Below, piece by piece: positions 12,352 to 24,167 of a DNA stretch of 64,000 nucleotides. The notes under the pieces are model-generated. The model was not told where the DNA came from and did no database searches. It worked only from the letters and a program-made list of their open reading frames with translations. The stretch comes from Caprimulgus europaeus (Eukaryota; Chordata; Aves; Caprimulgiformes; Caprimulgidae). The stretch's first letter is position 1. Every line of letters starts with the position of its first letter. Position numbers and translations under genes: made by a program. The stretch spans positions 39,722,339 to 39,786,338 of the forward strand of contig OU015532.1 of NCBI GenBank assembly GCA_907165065.1. The letters are read 5' to 3'.

Positions 12352-12620
12352 TCCCGGGAAGGGAAGGGGCGGTGAGGCTCGACATGCTGTTCCCGGGGTG
12401 GGGTGGGGCGGAGCAGGGAGGTTAGCGGGGCAGAGGTGGCGGCGGGTGAGCGCGGCGGGGCTGAGGGCGCTGTGCCTCCGGGGGCGTTAGGAGGGCGTGG
12501 CAGGGACTGGGGCCGTGCCGTGAGGCAGCGCTCCCGCCGCTGAGGGCGGCCGTGGGGCAGGGTAGCGCTGCCGGCCCCGCCGCCGGCCCCTGGGGTTTTC
12601 TTTCCCCTTTGCTTTATTGC

Positions 12621-13227
12621 CGCCTCGCCCCCCCCGCGGCTGACGGACTATCGGTGCCACCGGTAGGCCCTGCCGGGTTGGCCCGGGGGCGGGCGGAGCC
12701 GCCGGCTGCCCTGCGCCGAAGGAGCGTAAATAACCCCCAGCAGGTGTTGAAGGGATGAAATTCGTAACGAAGCCCTTTCCTTCCATCTCCTGGAGAGCGA
12801 CCGAGCGGCAGCTCCCAGGCCTCCAACTCTGGCAAACAAGCGGGTCATGGTGCTCGCCTCAGAGCGAGCGAGCGAGCGGGGCGCCCAGCTCGCCTGTGCC
12901 ACACGGCACCTGACCGGGGCCCGGCAGGAGGGTCCCCAGCCACCAGAGTTACCGCCCCTTTCTCTTCTCCTGGCGGCAGCTACGGCCCGGTGGGTGAACC
13001 GCCGCCATGTGCTCGGGTGAAAGAGGCGACAGACCTGCAGCAGCGGCACGCCACTGCCGAGACATGGCCGGTGCACTGTCAGGGGCGGGAGGTGCGGAAA
13101 CGGGCGGTGGCTGCGCACAGGGACGGGCAGAGTCAGCCCGCGGTGGGGAAGGAACCTCAGCCAGCAAGGCCTCCAGCGGGCTTTTGGCTCCTGGCACTCC
13201 CTGCAAAGGGCAGGGTGCTACAATAAA
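12621..13227. other. GC-rich shoulder of the ZFYVE1 island
   Basis: This moderately GC-rich stretch still contains CpGs, and composition returns to AT-rich after about 13,200. Several overlapping open frames exist on both strands, but none resembles a known protein. An AATAAA at 13222-13227 (plus strand) would suit termination of a short divergent transcript from the island. I have no other support for such a transcript. Confidence 0.4.
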
Positions 13228-15939
13228 GGGACAAGTTATTTTTCACTGGTTGCATATCTATAGGGAAGTGTGTGATTTAGGCAATATGCAAAAATATTTT
13301 TGTTGTAGCATAGCCAGCGCACAAGCAATTTCTCTTCTAAAACTCTTCTAAACCAGAGTTTTTGGCTGAATGTGTGGATCAAATGCTAATGGTGCGCTCA
13401 TTCAAGGAAGGTGATGCACTGTTTCACTTCAGTGGACTTTACACGTTGATAACCCTAGACAGGCAGCTATAAAGCGCCCTGTTGTTTAATTGTATACAAA
13501 TAATTTTGAGAGGGAGCCAAATAACATCTCTGGATATCCACATGGACAGCAGCAACAGCGAGTTTGTATTCTGTAAGATGAAGTATCATCATTTACAGAA
13601 AACTAGGCCAAATTGCTATGAAAATGAGGCATCAGTGAGGTTTCCAGCACTAGGAGTGATCGAGGCTCTGTCAGAATTCAGGTGTGTTGCTGAAGTACTT
13701 TTGTTCTACTAGATTCTACTGTGTATATCTGTGTAACTAGGCATATATATGGCTTATCTGTTTCTCTTCTATGCAGTTGAGTGATGATGAATGACTGAAG
13801 ACTGGCACAGTAACTGTCTTCCCTATTGTTTCATACTATTACAATAATGTGTTTTCACTATTTTGCAGAAAGGATTAATCAAAAATATTAACTAGATTGA
13901 TATCTATAGGAATAAACTTGCTGAGCCAAATGTCTTCAGTGTGGAAAATTCCTGGGTAGTCTATATGTTTAATACATACGAGGTAGAAAATTTTAAATCT
14001 CAAAGTGCTATTCATGCTTAGCCAAGGAATCAAACCAGTGAGTCTGGCATCTGAGGGATCTTCCTCTTAAGTTTCTGTATTTAGACTAGTAATGTGATAG
14101 AGGGAATGATTAAAGGATATGAGAAAAAGGGAACAAAATGTAATTATTAATTTTGTGGTTATCAAAAAAAGTACGCTTGAAGGCTACTTTTAGTTAAAAT
14201 ATTACAAAATGTACAAAGTTGTGCTAGTTATTACTTCCTGCATAAAGCCTAAACTTTCACCTCCCATTGTTTCCTACTTCCCTCTCTCAGAAAAAGTGTG
14301 GCACTGCTCCTCCTGGAAGTGTTCGCAGTGCTCCTGTACCTGGTCCAAGCTGTGTTCCCCTGTCACAGTCAGGTCTTAGGGATTTGTTCACGGCTGCTTC
14401 CCCCACTTCCTATGAATTTCCTTGTTAACTGTATGTATACTTAGAGCATTTAAATGTAGATTTATCTTGTAAATGCCCTGCTTAAAACCACAACTTTGGT
14501 TTTGTTATATGTCAAAAATAAATTCTACCTGCTCCTTGAATACAAGTTTTACTGATTTCCATGGGAGTAGCATAGCATATACTGAAGAGACAGAAGCCTG
14601 CACTATATAGAGCAATAAGGATCCAGGATCCCAATGATTGCTCACAGTCACATTAGTCACAAAGACTGCACTCCGTCACCGCTGTGGTAAATCCTTTTTA
14701 CCCACTGATTTTTGGAGCTATGGACTAGAACTCTGTTCCACCCATAAAACATTTAAAATGTTTCATAGCCTTGAAACAAACTGACCCCTATACCCTGCGA
14801 TGCTGCCTGGTGTGTTTGGAATGATTTCTCACACTTGAAACTAAAAACAATCTGCAGACATAAAAAGCACCTCTTTTAATTTTGGCCTTAACATTAAAAG
14901 CCATCTACTGCACTCTTCTTGGTTGGCTTGAACATGAAACTGGAGTCTGCAGCAAGGAACTGAACAAAGTGAACTGTGATCAGCATCTGGAAAATGGGAT
15001 CTCAGTTGCACAACTGAAGGGTAGAAAGATAACTTGGATAGGTTTGGGGGAAGGTAATTCTGAAATTCAGTGGCAGAAAGAGTAGAAATGTGGACATAGC
15101 TGTTTTTACCAGATGCTTCTGATGCTTGATTAGGAAGGATACCAGAGGCTAAATTTTATGGTTTGTACAAGGAGAGTAAATGCAAAATGGTCTGTTTCTT
15201 TGGCTAAACAAAATAGAAGGACACAAAAATCCTGTTTCTGAAAGAGGAAGGAATTACATTCAATCTTGAAGCATTTCCTAAATCTGCTACTGATAAAATA
15301 TTTACCCTTGCACTTCATCTTGTAAAGCAAAGTGATGAAGAGGACCTTAGTTCCAGCTCAGTTGATGACTGTTCAGTAGCATGTATGACATCAGTCAGGT
15401 AGATTTAATCTGCTTTGTACTGAAGAAGTCAGCAGTGCCTGCTTCAAATATTTTTCTTGCCATTACAGGTAGAGGGGATTCTTTGTCATTAGACTCTGGC
15501 CTTTTGAGCACTTTTCCTTAAACAGTGTATATAAATAGTGGAAAATGTGATATAGAAACTTTTTTTTTTTTTCCCCTAGCTGATCCAAAATGTTTTAAAC
15601 AGCTTTGTGTGCACATGCTCATGTTGTGGTCTGCCTCATAATCATCAGTAAGACCACCTTTCTTCCATTCACAGGCACTTCCATTTGCCATCATTGTGGT
15701 AACTACAGCAATTACTCTCTTGCATGTAATGTTGGGGAGAATTGTACATTTTAAACTCTTTTAATATAATGTAAATGCTGGAAGTAGGTCAGGGAGACTA
15801 CCAGTTGTAGACCACAGCTAGGCCCAACTGATTTATAGTGATATCTTTTTGCTGAGCATATGGCTGCCTAAAATACTGGTGTTTGCTCTTTTTGCTCTGT
15901 AAATCCTTAGTTTTTTCAGCAGAAGTACAGCTTTCCATG
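13228..15939. other. Intergenic, nothing recognised
   Basis: This AT-rich spacer lies between the ZFYVE1 and RBM25 islands. I see short chance open frames, a 12-base T run near 15560, and no gene, RNA gene or clear repeat. Confidence 0.6.
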
Positions 15940-16523
15940 AAGGCCAACTGCATCCCGGCCTGCATCAAAAGAAGCGTGGCCAGCAGGTCGAGGGAGGTGA
16001 TTCTGCCCCTCTACTCTGCTCAGGTGAGACCCCACCTGCAGTGCTGTGTCTGGCTCTGGGGTCCTCAGCACAGGAAAGATATGGACCTGTTGGAGCAGGT
16101 CGAGAGGAGGTCACAAAAATGATCAGAGGGCTGGAACACTGCTCCTATGAGGAAAGGCTTAGGGAGTTGGGGCTGTTCAGCCTGGAGAAGAGAAGGCTCT
16201 GGGGAGACCTTTTCAATTCTTAAAGGGGACAGACTTTTTAGCAGGGTCTGTAGCGATAGGACAAGGGGTAACAACTTTAAACTAGAAGAGGGGAGATTTA
16301 GACTAGGTATAAGGAGGAAATTTTTTACAATGAGGGTGGTGAAACACTGGAACAGGTTGCCCAGAGAGGTGGTAGAGGCCCCATCCCTGGAAACATTCAA
16401 GGTCAGGTTGGACAGGGCTCTGAGCAACCTGATCCAGTGGAAGATGTCCCTGCTCACTGCAAGGGGGTTGGACTGGGTGACCTTTAAAGGTCCCTTCCCA
16501 CCCAAACCATTCTACGATTCTAT
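15940..16523 (+). mobile_element. CR1 LINE 3' fragment
   Basis: This 5'-truncated CR1 begins in the ORF2 C-terminal region, with SVASRSREV-type and [14 protein letters not shown] stretches. It ends in ATTCTACG-ATTCTAT at 16509-16523. Frames are broken by indels. It sits immediately upstream of the RBM25 CpG island. Confidence 0.88.
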
Positions 16524-16639
16524 CTTTACATCTACTGAGTGTCCGACTGCCTTTTGTTTTAGCTTTCTAGGCCCTTAAAATTTGCTAAACGCAGCACAAA
16601 CACGTGTTCCCTCCTTGCTGTCAGCCTGTTAAAAGCAAG

Positions 16640-17770
16640 AGGCGCATTTCCCGCGCGGCTGTGCCGGCCGTACAGCCCGCACCGGCACCGCGCGGCGCTG
16701 GGACATGGCACCCCGGACGAACCCAGGGGACGCGGGCAGGTGAGAGCGCATTCCCTCCGCAGAGCCGGCGCCAGCCCGCTGCGGGGGCCTTCCAGGGCCC
16801 GCATACACCCTTCCCGACCGACGGGATTTGACCTCAAGATGGCGGAGCTCCGGGCTGGGTCAGGGCGTCGCAGCGCCCGCCCCCAGCAAAGATGGCAGCA
16901 GCCTGAACGCCTCTTTCCGGCCTTCTGTTCCCTTCTAGCCGCTGCCGCTCTATGGTCGGGCGCGCTATTGGCTGGGTACGCAGCGGGAGGGCGCTCTGGG
17001 ACGGGCAGCTCTATGGTCGCGCGGCGCGGTGCAGGTCGGGCCGCTGACGGAAGGGGCGGGTCACATGACCTCACGCAGCGCGGCGGCGGCGGCTCGGCGC
17101 GGTGTGTTCGCGGCCTAGTGGCGCCCCAGGGCCTTCCTGCTGGGCCTAAGGCCGGCCGAGCGGCGTCCCCCTGCGCCATCCCCCACCCGCGCGGCTCGGA
17201 GGGGCCGCGGCGGCGCTCCGGAGGCGGTTCCTGCTCCGCAGCGAAGGGGTGAGAAGCGAGGGGCTGCGGGGGCATGAGAGGGAAGGCGGTGCTTCAGCCG
17301 CCTGCTGAGAGGGGGCACGGCCGGGGACGCTCGGCCGCGCCCCCGCAGCCTGGACCGTGGCAGGCGCCGGCGGCCTCTCGCCGGCCATGGCCCGCTGTTC
17401 GGCGGGGAGGTGGTGTGGGCCTAGTGGCGGGGTGGGACGGGAGAGCGGCCTCGGGGAGGCGCTCGCGGGAGAGCGGCGCCGGGTGGCGGGAGCCTTTCGC
17501 TTCCTCTCCCGCCCAGGGGGCGTGGGAGCCCCTTCCGCCTGCCCCGGCCGCGGCGGGGAGCCGACCCCGCGGAAGGCGAGAGGAGCCCATCGCTCGCTCG
17601 GGACGAGGCCCCGCGCCTTCCGGGTGGGAACGGACGAACCCGTGGCGGAGCCTTTGCCGTCGCCCGAGACTGCTCCCCAGCCTGGTCCGGGCCGCCTCCG
17701 ACCGAGGGTTTGGTTTTACTTCTCGATGTGGGGGAAACGTTTTTCGACGGTGTCGCGGTGGGGAAGTTAA
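16640..17770 (+). promoter_or_regulatory. RBM25: CpG island promoter of RBM25
   Basis: A sharp CpG-rich block precedes RBM25 and contains its noncoding first exon. It has an AAGATGGCGG (YY1-type) site at 16836-16845 and a related AAGATGGCAG at 16889-16898. An inverted CCAAT box (ATTGG) lies at 16967-16971, and a TCACATGACC E-box at 17061-17070. All are motif matches only. No TATA box is evident. Confidence 0.8.
17030..17248 (+). other. RBM25: RBM25 noncoding exon 1 (3' end defined, start approximate)
   Basis: The best donor in the island is AAGGG followed by gtgagaag, with GT at 17249-17250, so the exon ends at 17248. The start is not determinable from sequence; about 17,030 is a guess based on the promoter motifs upstream. 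The exon would splice to the 24047 acceptor, whose exon carries the ATG. Confidence 0.45.
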
Positions 17771-20700
17771 TGTCCTCAGTGTGGACTGGGTAGCTGGGTA
17801 GTCGCCTTGCAACTCGTGTTGTGCATAAAAGGAGGAGTGATTCATCCGTGTCAGTAACAGCTGTGATGTGTATATTGGCATGTTTTTCTCATGATGTTTT
17901 TTCCATTATAGAAAACGATCTTTGTCTGCCTGAAGGAAAAGAGGGTTTTTTGTTTAAATACAGTGAGCATCCCGAGCACAACTAACTTTTTTTTTGGTTA
18001 GTAGGTCTTACCTGGGATTACAGGAAGTTGTATAGTTCTCAGTCTATTCAGATTAAAATATGTGCACACGGGTTTTGGTAATTTTTCTGTGGGGTGGGAA
18101 AGTGTTGCTTCAGGTGTTTGATCAACATTTATGGAAGATGGTCCCAAACAAATTTGAACAAGGAAGAACAGGACAATGTCTTTCTTTTCCTGTAAAGGAG
18201 TGGCATTGTACATAGTGCTTCATGTTTCTCTGCTCCTCTGTCTCTTAATGCCACAGCCATGTTTGTGTTTTAGGAAGAGTTACTAGCAAATTTAGAGTGG
18301 AGAGCCGCTCATTTGGCTGACTAGGGCTTTATGTGGCCCAGAGACACAGAATTAGGAACTAAATCAAAGATCTTAAAGTTCTGGTGACCTGCTTAACGGA
18401 GCCCTAGTTAAAAGGCTTTTGGACTGAGGCTTTGATTTTGATAAGCATATAGCTTTTACAGGTTGCTTCAGAATAATAGTTTGGGATATAACTTACTCCA
18501 TGACAGTTATTGAACACTTCCTAGGTCACTTCTGAAAAACAGGCTTGAGCAAATACTAGTTTTGTTTGTTCAGAAATAAATATACTTAGACTATATACCT
18601 AATATATAGTATACTGTATATACTTAGTTTATATATCTATAATCTGTTTTATCTCTCTCTGTGCTTGTTGTGTTTGACATTGATGCCTTGGTTAGCTTGC
18701 AGGCAACTTTGGAGAAAACTGTAGGACTCTGTGAGAAAGTGAATATTTTCACTGAGAGAATCAGTTGGCTTCGATAAAAGATTTCTCTTTTAGAGAGCTT
18801 CTTTTTGGTGAGAAGTGATAATAGAAACAGCATCCCCAGTGGGTGACAAACTATGAGGTTATTTTTTTTATAATAAAATAGCTTAAAAATCCATGCATCA
18901 TGTAGAGATTGATATAAAAGCCTGTCTGATAGTACTGACTTTAATAGGTTGGTTTGCTGCATATGTTTTCTCCAGGTGCTTCTGAAAATGCTTTTATTGC
19001 TCAGCTGCACCTATCGTGTGATGTTAAATGTGTAAAATACTTTTTTATAAATTAGAGGGAATTATTATTCACTCTCTGTTGCTGCCTAGGTATTGACATT
19101 GGAATCAAATGCCAAAACTTTGTATGATTCTTAATAAGAATTACTCTAATTCTTAAAAAGCATTACAAATATTTTTAGATGTGAAAGCTTTTCCATTGTC
19201 AATGAAAGATCATAACATGGATATACAAATCAAATGTCTTGACCAGAGTATTACTAAGTATCACAGTATTACACGCTTACCATAGGTGTGGATTTTGTCA
19301 GGCACTCTTATAATAATCTAAATGTTAAGATTATAGTCAAAGAGGGATTGTAGTTAATTAAAAAAAAATTACTGACAAGTTTTGTGCTTATTGCTTCCTT
19401 ATTTGAGGGTCTAGCTTGCACAGCTATTTTGTGCAACTTATTATAGACTTTTTAGTGTACAGACTTCTTGTGGTGCAGAAGAATTGTATTGGGAAAATCT
19501 TGAAGAGAAGTTAAAATTGGACAAATGAATCACAGAATGGTTTGGGTTGGAAGGGACCTTTAAGCTCATCCAGTTCCAACCCCCCTGCCGTGAGCAGGGA
19601 CACCTTCCACTAGACCAGGTTGCTCAAAGCCTCATCCAGCCTGGCCTTGAACACTTGAAATCAAACTAGATCAGCCATACTGACACTGCTGTTAGGACAC
19701 TACATGTATGTATTCTTAAAATACATTGTTTTTTTATGCATTAAGAGTTCAGGATTTTTACAGTTAAAATTAGCTTTGTTTAGTATAACAGCAGCTCAGC
19801 AGTAAGTAACTGTTTCATGGGGAGCTTCACTGTTTTGAAAATGATTAAAATGTTTTTCAGGTTTTTAAATAAAAGTAGTGATGTGTAAACGCAGACGTAT
19901 TAAGGAGATTAATCTTATGACACTGGTATGATTATGATGTTGCCCTGAGGAGGTGATGTAATTGTCAGTTTAAGTACATAAATTATCAGTGATTTTTATT
20001 AAACTTACATTGTTTATGACATATCTCTTCACCTCTTTATTAAAAAAATAAAGGCAGAATAAATGGAGTAAATAAAAAAAAAGCTTAAAGAATACTATGA
20101 TTAAAAAAAAAAACCAAAACCCAGAAAACATTAACAAAGCAGCAAGACCAGTACAATCTTCTCATATAGCCAGTCGCCTCTTACTGGGACTTTTGGGAGT
20201 TGGAGATAAGAAAGAAGCGTGAAGCAGCCGTGTCTGAATGACAGTGACCCTGGTTTCATACCAATTCTGAGTTCTGTGTGGTCTCAGACGCTCCAGTCCA
20301 GCGTGCCCTCAGGGTCAGCCCTGTGCTCTTGTTTGTGTGTCAGAGCTGGTCTGCTTCTGAGGGACAGCGCTCCAGCCCAGCAGGGAGAGCACGGAGTCAG
20401 AATTAACAGGTCTCAGTGGGTTTTAACCTTAGAGCCATAGGGGTGTCCCTTTACTCTCTCCAGGTTTCAGAGTATCAGTGCAGCTGCCTTTGCGTGGCGT
20501 TTGGTTCCACCAGCACTTACGAACTCAGAAGAGCAGTGTGTGAAAGCAGCTGAACTCCTTCTAGGCGAAAGCTGAACCTGGAATATTATAGCTGTGTTTG
20601 TGTAGCACTTGCTTTAGTTAATAGCTCGAGCTGGATTTGAGCTGAGTCTGCTTAGAATAAGCTTAGATGTTTTGCCATCCATGACATCGTTAATCTGCAG

Positions 20701-23700
20701 CTTACAAAAATTGCTGAAGGCTAATAAAGTGTGCACCTACATTACGGTGTTAACCTGGATCAGAAGTGCTTTTGAAGGAGGTCTAGCGGTCGTCCTCACT
20801 TGGGAAACCTCTTTTCACATTGGTTTGCACTATTCCAATGAGTGAACTGGGTTCCTTTTGGGTGAAAACATATTGAAAAATGCATTCTTACCTGCAAATG
20901 GGCATTTGTTCCAGTGGGGTGGGTCTCCCCAAAACATGTAGTGTGGACATGAGAGTCTCAGCTCCATCTGTTTGAACACACACACTCGCTCCTGTTTTAC
21001 TGCCCCACTTGCTGGTGCAGACATAGCCTAAACTGACTACACTTCAGCTCAGAGATCTGACACAAATTACCATTTTGTGGGCTGAAGATGTAATGATTTC
21101 AGTATTTTGAATGGTGTCAGGCCAGATGTTCATTGCTTTTCTTACCCCTGTATCTTTGTGACCACTGTAACATTCACACCAATTAATCTCTCGCTTAAAG
21201 AGCTGCTGGTTAAAATGCAGCTATCAAGAATGCTGTTTACATCCCGTTTCACTTGAGGTAATGCTTTCATAAGTCAACTGTGGGTTTAAAAGTCTCAGGA
21301 CTGTTTACTTCCTTATTTACACATGTGAATATGTTGGAGAGATTTGAAGATCACCATGTTCAATACTGAGACCACAGTAGATGTATCAGACACTGATCAG
21401 TGAACTGTGCTGGCAGGGTAGCAGGACAGTCTGCAGAGTTCAAGATACTGTTCCTGAGATTTCTGCAAGTGTATCCTACACACAGATTAGCATCTCTTAA
21501 CTTTCCATACCTAACCCTTGGTTTGTAGTTGCTTATCAATTTGATGTCAGAGGCACCTTGGACTGCTGGAGGAGTATTTACATTTCTTTTATGTTCTCTA
21601 GCTGCTGACAAGAAAAAATGTGCTACTCTGTTCCCTTCACTGTAGCATCTTGACTGCTCCAGGGAACTGGATGAATCTTCTTCTCTCATCCAGGTCTCTC
21701 ACTTCTCTAGTGAGCAGTTTCAGTCTTGCTATCTGTTGATCCTCACAGTTTTCATAATGGAAACAGAATTAAACTGCCAGTTTCACATTGGTAGTTACAT
21801 ATAATAGTGAGGAGACCAAGGCTTTCTTTAATTCTGGTGTTGATCTTCAGTGTCACAGACAGCAGAGGTGCTAGGATTGGCCTGTGCAAGGGTTAAGTTA
21901 GTAACAGGGCAGCTTCCTAGCTGCTGTGAAAATAACTGTACAAATATGGGGAAAAAATAAGAACAGAGTGCTTCAAGTAAAATGGATTGTTGAAGCCCTA
22001 CAGATAAGTGTTTCACATCATCTGACTAGAAGATTGAAAGACTAAATTTGATCTGTTTTTCCTAACTGCCTGTTCCTTTTAAGCAGTCAATGAAGTAATT
22101 GTTACTGCAAAGTCTTTGCTTTTTAAAATTTAAATTAAAAAAACAACCAAACAGATAAATTTGCCTGTGTGAGTATGTAACGTCCATTGAGTATGATATG
22201 TTTCAGCATCTTTTGTTTCAAAGAACTGCTTCACCTTTTAGAACCTAGAGGGTTTTTTTGCCTTCTCCAAAATGATGTCTCAGATAAAGGCCTTATGAGA
22301 CCAAGAGAAAGGACTGCACCTACAGGCAGCCTGGAAAATTACTTTCCCAATTGTTGTTTTTTGTCTAACAGACTACTCTGTATTTTCTTGTGGACCTGAT
22401 ATGGTGTAACACTGTTGTAGCCTGTCTAGAACCATCTCAGACCCAACAGCTTATTGCTCTACCATGCTGACCCAAAGCAGTTTTGAATTTTGTTTAGTTG
22501 TCTGTCAGCTACTGATACAGAAAGCCTTAAAGATCTTAATTTTCTACCTTTCCCGAGACCATTATCTGGTTTGTGGGGTTTTTTTTGGTGAAAAATTTTT
22601 AAATAGCAATACCAAGACAGGTAAGAGAGTTCTCTTCCCTTTCATACCATCCAAGTTTCAGATTCTAGAGGAATGTCAGCTGATGTGCACGTAGTCTGAA
22701 GAGGCAATAAACAATGTTCTTCCAAATACAGTGTTTTAGCAGTATACCTTTGCTGCTTTTCTTTGCATATTCAGTTTTAAAAATTCAAGGGTGACAGTAA
22801 GGAAGTGTGTGTTTAGGCATATGGATCCTAAGGGTGGGGGGAAAGAGGTTTTATGTTTATTATATTGTATGAAATAATCTCTACTGAACTGCTGGATGAA
22901 TGCTTGCATTTGCTTTTTTGTTTCTTCTACCATCTTAGACCTTGTGTCACAGGAGTGTTTATCTTTTCTTGTTGATGAATGCCCTTTGGGGCCAATTAAT
23001 GAATGCCATCATCACAAACCTCTTGTAATTGATGTACTCTAAATATGTCTTTGAGTGAATGACACTATAGGGTCATATATGTGTTCTTATACCAGAATGA
23101 GTAGGTTCTGGTTTTCAAAGTTATTGCCAAATACATTTGGGTTTCTTTTTCATCCTCTCCAATCCACTGTATAGTTTATCTCTCATAGTTGTTTCCAGAC
23201 TGTGTGGGAATAAAGTTTTGTTCCATGATTCTCTTCTTATAATTTTTTAGCTCTTTCAAATGTATCTGCTGTTACGGTACAGCACTGACAATAGCTCTTA
23301 ACTTCTGGTCCTTAAGCCCATCATTACCTACTTGCTCTTGTACGTGTATGGAGGGCACAGCTCCTGATGTTAAAACAGTCTTTACTCTCCATGGTAGCAT
23401 ATTGACTCAGCTCATGGGCTGTCATCCAAGTTGGGCTCCAGAAGATGTGTCAACTGGGAAGTTAAAAATAGATCATAGAACCCTCTCCCAAACTTCAAAC
23501 TGTCTATGTGCTGGAATTTGGGGATCTCCCCATGTCATCTTAAATACAGTTCCTGTCAATGCTGAGCATTGGGATGTCCCAGTTCTTTCTCTCACCTTGT
23601 TCCACGGTTGTATTGTGTTTGATCCTTTCTTGTAAAGAAGGACTACTTGCCGTATTGAAAACGTATCACAAGATTCCTTTTGTTTTCAGATACTGCAAAA

Positions 23701-24046
23701 TAGCTTTATTTAGATACGTTTATTTTAAAGGAACTCTACAAACTGTTAAATACTGTTTAATTCACACTCCTTGTAAACCATTGGAACGAGGAGTCAGATG
23801 TAGTTTTGTTTTTCACTTCATTCTGAAACACTTTCTTAGAAGTGCTGTTTTTCACTGCGAAAGAAGACTTCTGCTACATTTGTAACTTAATAAATAGCAG
23901 GGGAAAAAAGAGCTGAAAGTAGTTTTAGTTGGTAGTTCAGTGTGCATATAAAGATTTAAAATCAATATGAACACTCACCATTTGCACTGCTTTTGTAATT
24001 CATGTTTGGGATCTGACTAATAAAAGTTTCCTTTTCTTTTTGGCAG
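17249..24046 (+). other. RBM25: RBM25 intron 1
   Basis: This is a 6.8 kb AT-rich intron apart from its CpG-island start. It contains one antisense CR1 tail (19528-19656), A-rich and T-rich runs near 20,040-20,110, and a locally GC-richer patch near 20,220-20,530 with no recognisable gene. No additional coding exon is visible. Confidence 0.6.
19528..19656 (-). mobile_element. CR1 LINE 3' tail, antisense
   Basis: A reverse-oriented CR1 terminus starts with AATCACAGAATGGTTTGGG, followed by the GGAAGGGACCTTTAAGCTCATCC segment characteristic of the CR1 3'UTR. It is heavily 5'-truncated. Confidence 0.85.
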
Positions 24047-24167
24047 ATTGTGACTGGAAGAATGTCTTTTCCACCTCATTTGAATCGCCCTCCTATGGGA
24101 ATCCCAACGCTTCCCCCCGGGATCCCACCTCCACAGTTTCCTGGCTTTCCTCCACCTGTACCTCCTG
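24047..24167 (+). CDS. RBM25: RBM25 exon 2 (ATG exon)
   Basis: The acceptor TTTTGGCAG ends at 24046. The ATG is at 24062, after a 15-nt leader. It encodes residues 1-35 plus one base: the Pro-rich start [20 protein letters not shown] and on. The donor is gtaagt. Confidence 0.95.

Larger units (their letters stand above)
11330..12620 (-). promoter_or_regulatory. ZFYVE1: CpG island promoter of ZFYVE1
   Basis: Composition switches sharply from AT-rich to very GC/CpG-rich at about 11,330 and stays so to about 12,620, with a weaker shoulder to 13,200. No TATA box stands out, as is typical of a dispersed CpG-island promoter. The probable first exon ends at 11789 and extends rightwards on the minus strand. 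The transcription start is not resolvable from sequence alone. Confidence 0.8.

Noticed and set aside
11235-13206. Many long open frames on both strands in the first GC-rich block
   Set aside because: Stop codons are rare in CpG-island sequence. The peptides are Arg/Pro/Ala/Gly-rich shadows that overlap one another and match nothing I know.
13781-13820. TGATGATGA ... CTGA words suggesting a C/D-box snoRNA
   Set aside because: No terminal stem, no C'/D' pair, and the spot is intergenic rather than intronic.
16559-17881. Long open frames (up to 238 codons) in the RBM25 island
   Set aside because: Same composition effect; they overlap the promoter and noncoding exon 1.
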